Source: CAYNFQ01 sp964396715
GTDB lineage: Bacteria; Patescibacteriota; Microgenomatia; Daviesbacterales; UBA10151
NCBI GenBank assembly: GCA_964396715.1
Contig: CAYNFQ010000003.1
Coordinates: 1 to 64,000 of the forward strand
Reading direction: 5' to 3'
DNA: 64,000 bases
Below the pieces are notes generated by a model. The model saw only the letters and a list, made by a program, of their open reading frames with translations, did no database searches and had not been told where the DNA came from. The position numbers were made by a program, and so were the translations under genes. This document shows positions 57,701-64,000 of this stretch, one piece after another (within the stretch, counting starts at the first letter, position 1; each line of letters begins with the position of its first letter).

Positions 57701-58469
57701 CAGCAACTCCGTACTCTGCCAGTTTGTAATACTCCTCCTCTGATAAAAGTTTTAAAGGGGCAACGCTTTTTACTAAATCCCCGACCACCTTATAAATATT
57801 TTCCAACTGTCCGACCTCCACCACCTGGTTATCCCGCAGTTTCTGGATCTCTGATCTGTTTCTAAGCTCCAGCTCCTGGGTCTCCAGCTCGAATTTTTCT
57901 TTTTCCGTCACCTTTTTTAATCCTGCCAGGTCTTTTTTGAGTTGAACTCCCAATCCTTTAATATTTTTCTCCAAAGCCTCTTTGGACTCCTTAATCTTGA
58001 TCTGCAGATCTTTTTCCAATTTTTCCAAAGCAGTACTTTTACCTGCAGAATCAATGTTGATGACCAAATATGCGGCAAAATAAACAACTGCTTCCAGATT
58101 TTTAGGTGAAATGTCCAAAATTAAGGACAGTTTTGAAGGAGCACCTTTCACAAACCAGGAATGGGCAACCGGGGAAGCCAAATTAATGTGCCCCATCCTC
58201 TCACGGCGCACTTTTGATTGGGTCACTTCCACTCCGCACTTATCACAAATGACCCCCCGAAAGCGGATCCTTTTATATTTTCCGCAGTAGCATTCATAAT
58301 CTTTGGTCGGGCCAAAGATGTTTTCCGAAAATAGCCCGTCTTTTTCAGCCTTCAGAGTCCTATAATTGATAGTTTCGGGCTTTGTCACCTCGCCAAAAGA
58401 CCAGGATCTGATCTGTTCTGCTGATGCAACGGTTAATTTTAAGCTTTCAAAATCTAAAAGATCATTCAT
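54777..58469 (-). CDS. rpoC: RNA polymerase subunit beta'
   Basis: This 1230-residue catalytic subunit has the zinc-binding CYCGKYKRIRFRGVICDKCG near 60, NADFDGDQMAVH (active-site Asp triad) and the bridge-helix region GARKGVADKALKTADAGYLT; the second zinc cluster (CEAKFGICRTCYG) is present. It is near the usual bacterial length without large lineage inserts. It follows rpoB by 3 bp. Confidence 0.98.
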   Translation of the reverse strand: MNDLLDFESLKLTVASAEQIRSWSFGEVTKPETINYRTLKAEKDGLFSENIFGPTKDYECYCGKYKRIRFRGVICDKCGVEVTQSKVRRERMGHINLASPVAHSWFVKGAPSKLSLILDISPKNLEAVVYFAAYLVINIDSAGKSTALEKLEKDLQIKIKESKEALEKNIKGLGVQLKKDLAGLKKVTEKEKFELETQELELRNRSEIQKLRDNQVVEVGQLENIYKVVGDLVKSVAPLKLLSEEEYYKLAEYGVADFATLGMGAEAILEVLQKLDLDKLSANLREEVRKSSGQRHIKATKRLRIVEGMRSASILPEWLILRVLPVLPPDLRPMVQLPGGRFATSDLNDLYRRVINRNNRLNRLINLGAPEIILRNEKRMLQEAVDSLIDASSRTSRRGGPVTAHILRSLSDMLRGKQGRFRQNLLGKRVDYSGRSVIVVGPKLRLDQVGLPKEMALEMFKPFVLREMIARGMSANVKGAKNVLELRPPEVWDILDEIIEGHPILINRAPTLHRLGIQAFYPVLVDGNAIQIHPCICAGFNADFDGDQMAVHVPLSAKAQAEAKSLMMAKENIFSPANAQPITVPNREMALGCYYLTLISQTEAKNEIKLFACEEDAIRAYQLGKLHVQQKIKVKINGEVLETSVGRIFFNQAIPEHMRFLNTVVKGLTIRDIILGAMETLGKDEVVEIIDKIKSVGFYAATIAGISISIFDAKIVEDKQKYLDLAEAEIGKIERNVVKGLITPQEKAQLGQMVWIKTTEDLANATWDYMGADNPIRMMVEAGARGSRDQAKQLSAMRGLSTDPTGKIVELPTKSNYRQGLSVFEYFTSARGARKGVADKALKTADAGYLTRRLVDVAHDVIIRMEDCGTKTGLDYDISKANFSSAREKLLGRMVLDNVLEPKGRKVLVKAGTIVTEDIVQELLKSAVLKVSARSPLTCEAKFGICRTCYGFDLTTRNLVKIGTPVGVVAAQAIGEPGTQLTMRTFHTGGIVGLDITQGLPRVEELFETRTPKIVAPMSEIAGKVAVLAGELGTRVRVRTTQKPHEEREYIIPVSAQLLVEEGQLIDAGTVLASGHIDVKEILRVQGLRAAQRYIVDAVRAVYESQGVPINEKHFEVIVRKMSDKVRVASQGDTNLLPGEIIDQLRFEEENKRVLASGGEPATAEVIILGITRSSLQTESFLSAASFQETTSILSDAAISGKVDKLIGLKENVIIGRLIPTSEERARVEG

Positions 58470-58472
58470 AGG

Positions 58473-61400
58473 TTACTTAGCCTCCTCTGTATCTATGACC
58501 TCAAACGGACTGTTTTCTGATTCAAGCTCACCTGCACTAGCAGTTGGCTTCATCTCCAGCGCTTCCTCCAATTGGGCAACTTCTTGAGCAACCTCCAACT
58601 TTTCCTCCACTTCCGGAGCCTGTACTATTTTTGCGCCCAAAGTTTCCACAGACAAACCCAAAGCCTGCAATTCTTTCACCAAAACCTTAAAAGATTCAGG
58701 AATTAACGCTTGTGGAATCTCAATCCCCTTTACAATTGCCTCAAAGGCCTTGGCCCGTCCCACCACATCATCTGATTTGATTGTTAACATTTCCTGCAAA
58801 ATGTGTGCGGCCCCATATGCCTCAAGCGCCCAAACTTCCATCTCCCCCAATCTTTGTCCGCCCATTTGAGCCTTACCCCCAAGAGGTTGCTGAGTCACCA
58901 GCGAATAAGGGCCGGTGGAACGGGCATGAATTTTTTCCTCAACCATATGGATGAGCTTAAGGATATAGTTTTTGCCAACCACAATGGTGTTATTGAAAGG
59001 CAGGCCGCTTCTGCCGTCAATCAGTTTAACCTTTCCATCTTGTGGCAAACCGCTTTTTTTCAACTCTGCTATCAGTTTGTCTTCGGGAATCTTTTCAAAA
59101 ACCGGAGCGGCGACTTGATAACCCAGTCGCTCCGCCGCAAACCCCCAGTGGGTTTCCAAAAGCTGACCCAAGTTCATACGGGATAAAACAGACAGAGGAG
59201 AAATGATGATATCAACCGGCGTCCCATCCTCCAAATGCGGCATGTCAGAAGAGGGTACAATTTTGGAGATCACTCCTTTATTGCCGTGTCTTCCTGCCAG
59301 TTTGTCTCCCTCAGTCACCTTTCTCATCTGGGCAACTTTGACCTTAATTCTCATCAAAGTGCCGGTATCCAGCTCGTCTCCCTCGTCTCTGGAGAGGATT
59401 TGTACGCCAATCACTGTACCTCTTTCGCCGTGCGGGATTCTTAAAGATGTATCCCTGACCTCTTTGGCCTTCTCCCCAAAGATGGCCCTGAGCAGTCTTT
59501 CCTCGGCTGTCAGCTCGGTTTCACCCTTCGGCTGAACTTTACCAACCAAAATATCATTTGGCCCCACCTCCGCCCCGATCCTGACAATTCCCCGATCGTC
59601 CAAATTGGCCAGCGCATCCTCGGAAACATTGGGGATATCGCGGGTTAACTCCTCGAGCCCTAGCTTGGTTTCCACAACATCTACTTCATATTCCTCAATG
59701 TGGATTGAGGTTAGCAGATCTTCCTTGACTAACCTATCTGAAATAACGATGGCGTCCTCATATCCCAACCCGTCAAAGCTCATATAGGCAATTAAAAGGT
59801 TTTGACCTAAAGCCAGCTCCCCGTTTTGTGTGGCTGCGCCGTCAATTAACAGATCTCCCCTTTTCACCCTGTCTCCCACACTACAGACCGGTTTTTGGGA
59901 ATAACAAGTTCCCTGGGGGGAATGGACAAACTTCTTGATCTCGAATTTGTACTCTCCTCTTTTCCCCTTCAGTATTAATTTGTTCCCGTCTACATATTTC
60001 ACTGTTCCGTCTTCAGGCGCTCTGACTACCCTGCCCATATTATCCGCCACCATGCGCTCCATGCCAGTTCCCACAATCGGAGCATGGGGAATCAGTAATG
60101 GCACTGCCTGACACTGCATTTGTGTCCCCATCAAGGCCCTGTTGGCATCATCATTGCCTAAAAACGGAATTAAAGACGCTGAAGTTCCAAAAATTTGCTG
60201 GGGGGAAACATCTATTAAGGCAATTTCACGGGCATCACCCTCGTAAAAACTGCCTTTAAAGCGCACCGGCACCCGATCATCAACAATATAGCCTTTTTCG
60301 TTAATATTAACGGTGGCCTCGGTGATGTGATATTCCTCTTCATCATCTGCAGACAAATAGACTACCTCATCTAAGACCTTCGGCTTGCCTCGCTCCAAAA
60401 CCACTTTTCTATAAGGGGTTTCCAAAAATCCATACTCATCAATCCGGGCATAGAGCGCCAGGTAAGTCACCAGGCCAATGTTTTGTCCCTCAGGAGAACG
60501 GATGGGGTCAATCCTGCCGTATTGCGAATGATTAATATCGCGTACTGAAAATGATGCCCGATCGCGGGTGATGCCACCTGCTCCCATAACGGACAACCTT
60601 CTTAAATGATCCAGCTCGGATAAAGGGTTAACCTGGTCTAAAATTGAGGACAGTTGGGATGAGCGGAAAAATTCATTAATTGCCGCAATCACCGGTTTGG
60701 CATTGATCAGGCCGCCCGGCGTCACCAGCTGATCAGCGGCAGTCAGACTCATCCGCTCCTTAATAATCCTTTCCAGCCGGAGCACCCCGATTCTGAAAGC
60801 ATTTTGCTGCACCAATTCTCCCGCGCACCTCACCCTCCTGTTGGCCAAATGGTCTATATCATCCAACTTTCCTTCTCCGTTTACCAGCTTAATTAAATAT
60901 TTTAAAGTGGCAATAATATCAGTGTTGGTCAGAATCCAATTGTCTGCTTTGTTGGGAAGATCCAAACCCAACCTTTTATTAATCTTGAATCTGCCCACCT
61001 TGGTTAAATTATAGCGTCGCCCGTTAAAAAACATTCCCTCAAGGAGCGCTTTAGCATTATCCAAAACAACCGGGTCGCCCGGCCTCATTTTTCTGAATAT
61101 TTCCAAAAGCGCCTCATCGGTATTGGCGGTTGGGTCTTTTGCCAAGGTGGCATCAATATATTTTCCATCCCCCTCTTCCACATCTTTGAAAAGACCAACA
61201 ATTGATGCGTTATCGGAAAACCCCAAAGCACGAAGCAGGGTGGTGGCGGCAAATTTTCTTCTTCTGTCAATTTTGGCGGTTAAAACTCCAGTTCTTGAAA
61301 CATTAAACTCCAACCAGGATCCTCTGTAAGGACGGATTTCTGCTGAGTATAATCTTCTGCCAGTGATGGGATCATCAACTGCGGAAAAGAATACTCCAGG

Positions 61401-61823
61401 AGAGCGGACTAACTGATTAATAATCACTCTTTCCACTCCGTTAATAATAAAAGTACCTTTCTCGGTCATTTGGGGAATGTCGCCCAAAAATACTTCCTGC
61501 TTACTCCTCTCGCCTGTTTGTTTATTAACCAAAATTGCCTCAATTTTTAAAGGAGCGTCATATGTGACGCCTTTTTCGTGAGCCTGCTCAGCGCTATATT
61601 TTGATTTGCCAAAATAAAAGGACCCCAAGTTAAGGGTCCAGTTTTTTCCTGTAAAATCCTCAACAGGAGAAATCTCCTGGAGGACATCTCTAATTCCTTC
61701 TTTTAAAAACCAATTATACGAATCAAGCTGCAGTTGAATTAAGTTTAGTTGCGGAGCAGGAGCGGAAGATTTATTCCAAGATTTTCTAATATTATCAATC
61801 TTTGTTGTGCTTTGTACAGACAT
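58473..61823 (-). CDS. rpoB: RNA polymerase subunit beta
   Basis: The protein has QLDSYNWFLKEG, the rifampicin-pocket region (LSELDHLRRLSVMGAGGITR, with RDINHSQYGRIDPIRSPEGQ), KLAGRHGNKGVISKI and the C-terminal GGKAQMGGQRLGEMEVWALE. The pocket is 'RRLSVMGAGG' rather than the more usual 'RRLSALGPGG'. I use the ATG at 61823 (MSVQSTTKID) with AAAGG upstream; an ATG at 61889 would add 22 residues. Confidence 0.97.
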   Translation of the reverse strand: MSVQSTTKIDNIRKSWNKSSAPAPQLNLIQLQLDSYNWFLKEGIRDVLQEISPVEDFTGKNWTLNLGSFYFGKSKYSAEQAHEKGVTYDAPLKIEAILVNKQTGERSKQEVFLGDIPQMTEKGTFIINGVERVIINQLVRSPGVFFSAVDDPITGRRLYSAEIRPYRGSWLEFNVSRTGVLTAKIDRRRKFAATTLLRALGFSDNASIVGLFKDVEEGDGKYIDATLAKDPTANTDEALLEIFRKMRPGDPVVLDNAKALLEGMFFNGRRYNLTKVGRFKINKRLGLDLPNKADNWILTNTDIIATLKYLIKLVNGEGKLDDIDHLANRRVRCAGELVQQNAFRIGVLRLERIIKERMSLTAADQLVTPGGLINAKPVIAAINEFFRSSQLSSILDQVNPLSELDHLRRLSVMGAGGITRDRASFSVRDINHSQYGRIDPIRSPEGQNIGLVTYLALYARIDEYGFLETPYRKVVLERGKPKVLDEVVYLSADDEEEYHITEATVNINEKGYIVDDRVPVRFKGSFYEGDAREIALIDVSPQQIFGTSASLIPFLGNDDANRALMGTQMQCQAVPLLIPHAPIVGTGMERMVADNMGRVVRAPEDGTVKYVDGNKLILKGKRGEYKFEIKKFVHSPQGTCYSQKPVCSVGDRVKRGDLLIDGAATQNGELALGQNLLIAYMSFDGLGYEDAIVISDRLVKEDLLTSIHIEEYEVDVVETKLGLEELTRDIPNVSEDALANLDDRGIVRIGAEVGPNDILVGKVQPKGETELTAEERLLRAIFGEKAKEVRDTSLRIPHGERGTVIGVQILSRDEGDELDTGTLMRIKVKVAQMRKVTEGDKLAGRHGNKGVISKIVPSSDMPHLEDGTPVDIIISPLSVLSRMNLGQLLETHWGFAAERLGYQVAAPVFEKIPEDKLIAELKKSGLPQDGKVKLIDGRSGLPFNNTIVVGKNYILKLIHMVEEKIHARSTGPYSLVTQQPLGGKAQMGGQRLGEMEVWALEAYGAAHILQEMLTIKSDDVVGRAKAFEAIVKGIEIPQALIPESFKVLVKELQALGLSVETLGAKIVQAPEVEEKLEVAQEVAQLEEALEMKPTASAGELESENSPFEVIDTEEAK

Positions 61824-62038
61824 TAGTAGATGGCCTTTGGGACAGTTCCACTTAACACCACTTAGTGTTAGATCAACAAAATGAAGCATACGTACCCGTA
61901 CGCCTCCGAAATTAGTTATTTGATTAACCTAAATTTACCATAAAGTATGCAGTATCGTCAAGAGGGAAAAAAGGCACATATCCCTTGAGAGCATCTTAGA
62001 GAAGTGATAGTATCTTAACTAACTGCCTAAGACTTACT

Positions 62039-62731
62039 GTGGCAAAGATAACGAAGATAACCAAAAAGCCTAATAAGTTTATTTTCCCTATTCTGTTTGA
62101 ATCAGGTACAAAACAACTCGAATTTCAATCAGGTGCTGTAGAAAGTATGGAAGCAAAAACTGGTTATTTAATAGCAGGAGAAGGGGTTGTATTAACTATA
62201 CTCACTACTTTTGCTACACAAGCCAAAGATTTTAAATTCAACCTCTGGATTTATCTAGGTATAACATTATTAGGTTCTAGTTTACTCTTTTGTATCATTG
62301 TTTTATGGAATAGACATTTGAAAATTGGCATAGGAATAAAAGATTTTTACGAATCATACGTAACTAAAACTCAAAACGAGATTCGGTTTAGAGCTCTTAA
62401 TTTACTTAATTATAATTATGAGGTAAATCAAAAAGTGATAGAGAAGAAATCTGCGTTCTTTCAACTTGCGCTTGTTACATTAGCAATTTCCCTATTGTTA
62501 CTAGTAATAGGCCTTTTAAATCAAGTCTATGTACGATATAATGAGGATATGAAAAATAAACTAACTCCAATTAATTCTAATCAGATACAAAATGATGGTC
62601 GTCAAAATTCTACGACTAGTGCGAAACCTGCTAGCGAGAGTACAAATTGGCGTTGGTATTCTTCCAACCAAAGCTTGGGTACTATCTCTGCTGACGTAAT
62701 CAAGGAAAACGGAAGTTTCATAAAGAAATAG
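62039..62731 (+). CDS. Membrane protein, Pycsar/SLATT-like layout (tentative)
   Basis: This 230-residue GTG-started protein has a helical QLEFQSGAVESMEAKTGY segment, two adjacent membrane helices (about 45-100), a second helical region (SYVTKTQNEIRFRALNLL) and a third helix (about 140-165), then a disordered Ser/Asn-rich tail. The '...E.K....l.' before the first helix and 'K....f..al..l...' before the third recall Pycsar effector and SLATT membrane modules of defence systems. No cyclase or partner gene is near, so this stays a hypothesis. Confidence 0.5.
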   Translation: MAKITKITKKPNKFIFPILFESGTKQLEFQSGAVESMEAKTGYLIAGEGVVLTILTTFATQAKDFKFNLWIYLGITLLGSSLLFCIIVLWNRHLKIGIGIKDFYESYVTKTQNEIRFRALNLLNYNYEVNQKVIEKKSAFFQLALVTLAISLLLLVIGLLNQVYVRYNEDMKNKLTPINSNQIQNDGRQNSTTSAKPASESTNWRWYSSNQSLGTISADVIKENGSFIKK

Positions 62732-62813
62732 TGCTTCTTAACTTATTCTTCATCCAACCCTATCTAAAAGTGTATAAAAACATACTGACTTTTACTGATC
62801 GAGGTTAATTAAA

Positions 62814-63233
62814 TTAAATAAGTCTAAAGTATTCTCTAGCAAGTTGTTCATCTTCTTTCATCTGTTCTATCAACTGTTCAGTTAAATCAAACTTTATGTT
62901 TCTCCTTATTTTTTTAATTAATTCAACAGAGATCCATTTACCATAAATATTTTCATTAAAATCCAAGATATAGATTTCTGCGTGAAATTTTTTCTCGTTA
63001 AAAGTTTTGGCAGCACCTATAAAAGTTAGGGCTGGATATTTTTTCTTACCTATCTTGGTGCTGGAGATATAGATACCTTCGGGGATATTCCTGGTTAAAT
63101 TTATATTGGCAGTTGGAAAACCCAACTTTCTTCCTCTTTTATTATGTTTTCTTACCTTCCCCCAAATTTTATACTGCCTATCAATTTTTGAAACAACATA
63201 GGCTATGGCTGTAAAATGCTTTTTCATTTTCAT
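62814..63233 (-). CDS. Stand-alone riboflavin kinase
   Basis: This 139-residue protein equals the C-terminal half of RibF: HNKRGRKLGFPTANINLTRN (ATP/flavin loop), GIYISSTKIGKKKYPALTFI, FHAEIYILDFNENIYGKWI and the end KFDLTEQLIEQMKEDEQLAR. The FMN adenylyltransferase half is missing, so it would make FMN but not FAD. It overlaps the HAD gene upstream by 4 bp (ATGA). Confidence 0.85.
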   Translation of the reverse strand: MKMKKHFTAIAYVVSKIDRQYKIWGKVRKHNKRGRKLGFPTANINLTRNIPEGIYISSTKIGKKKYPALTFIGAAKTFNEKKFHAEIYILDFNENIYGKWISVELIKKIRRNIKFDLTEQLIEQMKEDEQLAREYFRLI

Positions 63234-63814
63234 ATAAAATGGTCTGCTAAGTAGAAATCTACACCTGCATTTTGAGCAGCTAATTTATCGTTCAAACTGT
63301 CTCCCACAAAAAGATATTTCTCTTTATCAATTTGGGGATCATAAATCTTAGTAAATCCTTCAGGATCTGGTTTTAATAAATTAACATCATCACGACTGAT
63401 AATCTTTTTAAATTTATTTAATAATTTATACTCTTTTAAAACTCTTACTATTATCTCACTGGTATTTGCAGACCAAATAAAAATCTGGTATTTATCTGTT
63501 TTTGATATGAAATCTAAAATCTCTGGGTTAACCTCTACACCTTTATAGTGTCCTTTCTCAAACTTAAGATTATTTTTATATATTAAATCCCGTGCTTTTT
63601 TCCCAAATTTGGAAACATATTCATTTTGTAGGGTATTTAAATCAATTTTGCCCAACATATATTTTTGATAAATAGACTGATCAAGTTTAATGAGCTCATT
63701 TTCTATGTAAACTAGAACTTTTTCCCAAGGAAGCAATAATTTAAAAATAGTTTCATCAAAATCAAATATAAGGTGTGTTTTAGGGTTTTTCTTAAGATAA
63801 TCTTTTATGGACAT
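63230..63814 (-). CDS. HAD-superfamily phosphatase
   Basis: This 194-residue protein has HLIFDFDETIFKL (motif I, D near 18), IWSANTSEIIVRV (motif II), KPDPEGF (motif III) and FVGDSLNDKLAAQNAGVDFY (motif IV), with a helical cap between I and II. Coupling with riboflavin kinase by ATGA overlap hints at flavin-related dephosphorylation, which is inference. Confidence 0.85.
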   Translation of the reverse strand: MSIKDYLKKNPKTHLIFDFDETIFKLLLPWEKVLVYIENELIKLDQSIYQKYMLGKIDLNTLQNEYVSKFGKKARDLIYKNNLKFEKGHYKGVEVNPEILDFISKTDKYQIFIWSANTSEIIVRVLKEYKLLNKFKKIISRDDVNLLKPDPEGFTKIYDPQIDKEKYLFVGDSLNDKLAAQNAGVDFYLADHFI

Positions 63815-63843
63815 ACTGTGGGATATTCTACCATTAAGAAAAT

Positions 63844-64000
63844 TTATGGATGATTTGCAACGTTGGCATTGTGTTCATCCAATGTTTTTGCATAATATGA
63901 ATTGCCTTTTGAATCATGATAGTAATATAAATACGGAGTTAAAGGATCTGCATTTGCCACAGCTTTGAGGGAGGAAAGCGAAGGATTGGCAATGGGTTTT
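63844..64000 (-). CDS. mltG: MltG endolytic transglycosylase, C-terminal part
   Basis: The 52 codons at the window edge read PIANPSLSSLKAVANADPLT, then PYLYYYHDSKGNSYYAKTLD and EHNANVANHP. This is the MltG C-terminus (GPIANPG..SI.AAL.P....YLYFV....G.H.FS.T..EH). MltG cuts nascent peptidoglycan at the membrane. The 5' part lies outside the window. Confidence 0.85.
   Translation of the reverse strand, partial: KPIANPSLSSLKAVANADPLTPYLYYYHDSKGNSYYAKTLDEHNANVANHP

Overview
The window looks like a chromosomal segment of a Candidate Phyla Radiation (Patescibacteria) bacterium, most likely of the Microgenomates branch. The evidence is AT-rich DNA with short intergenic gaps, a ribosomal operon without L30 (rpmD), short or domain-reduced housekeeping proteins, large serine recombinases at a tRNA gene, and palindromic and heptamer repeats that intrude into genes, which I recall from that group. 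TGA acts as an ordinary stop, so this is not a TGA-recoding lineage. The assignment comes from gene content and has not been tested with a tree.

Layout. 89-6999: AI-2E family permease, miaA, three GT-C type membrane glycosyltransferases, a TrpR-like regulator and an APH-fold kinase-like protein. 7020-10981: HAD phosphatase, HU, RNase Y, recX and recA. 11289-17294: accessory region with two large serine recombinases, small cargo genes and three recombination-site-like junctions, abutting tRNA-Pro(GGG) at 17212-17286. 17327-23504: EEP-fold enzyme, acylphosphatase remnant, PHP protein, metK behind a SAM-riboswitch-like leader, a phosphohexomutase, a small DMT transporter and a SAM hydrolase. 23501-61823 is almost all minus strand. 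In transcription order it reads rpoB-rpoC-rpsL-rpsG-[TA and other cargo]-fusA-[NYN]-tuf-rpsJ-[sigma4-like, DUF2283]-surface protein-rplC-rplD-rplW-rplB-rpsS-rplV-rpsC-rplP-rpmC-rpsQ-rplN-rplX-rplE-rpsN-rpsH-rplF-rplR-rpsE-rplO-secY-[cargo]-adk-map-infA-rpmJ-rpsM-rpsK-rpsD-rpoA-rplQ-rplM-rpsI-[TA]. 62039-64000: a membrane protein, a stand-alone riboflavin kinase, a HAD phosphatase and the 3' end of mltG.

The most striking pattern is how cargo sits in this housekeeping backbone. Behind rpsI, rpsJ and fusA there is an accessory cassette (a toxin-antitoxin pair; a sigma-region-4-like protein plus DUF2283; an NYN nuclease). At the far side of each cassette lies a second, diverged copy of the last 9-15 codons of the same housekeeping gene. 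Across 38 compared codons I count 18 synonymous codon changes and no amino-acid change. This suggests that cassettes enter at conserved gene 3' ends and bring, or leave behind, a functional 3' end. A second highlight is an apparently intact, inverted attP-like site directly upstream of the second serine recombinase, with one arm repeated exactly (73 bp) at the left junction and the other (103 bp) at the tRNA junction.

Other themes: many genes have a TATAAT-type -10 box 6-8 nt before the start codon (leaderless mRNAs). Small genes are broken by exact 10- and 14-bp tandem duplications. Several ribosomal proteins have termini built from dispersed repeats.
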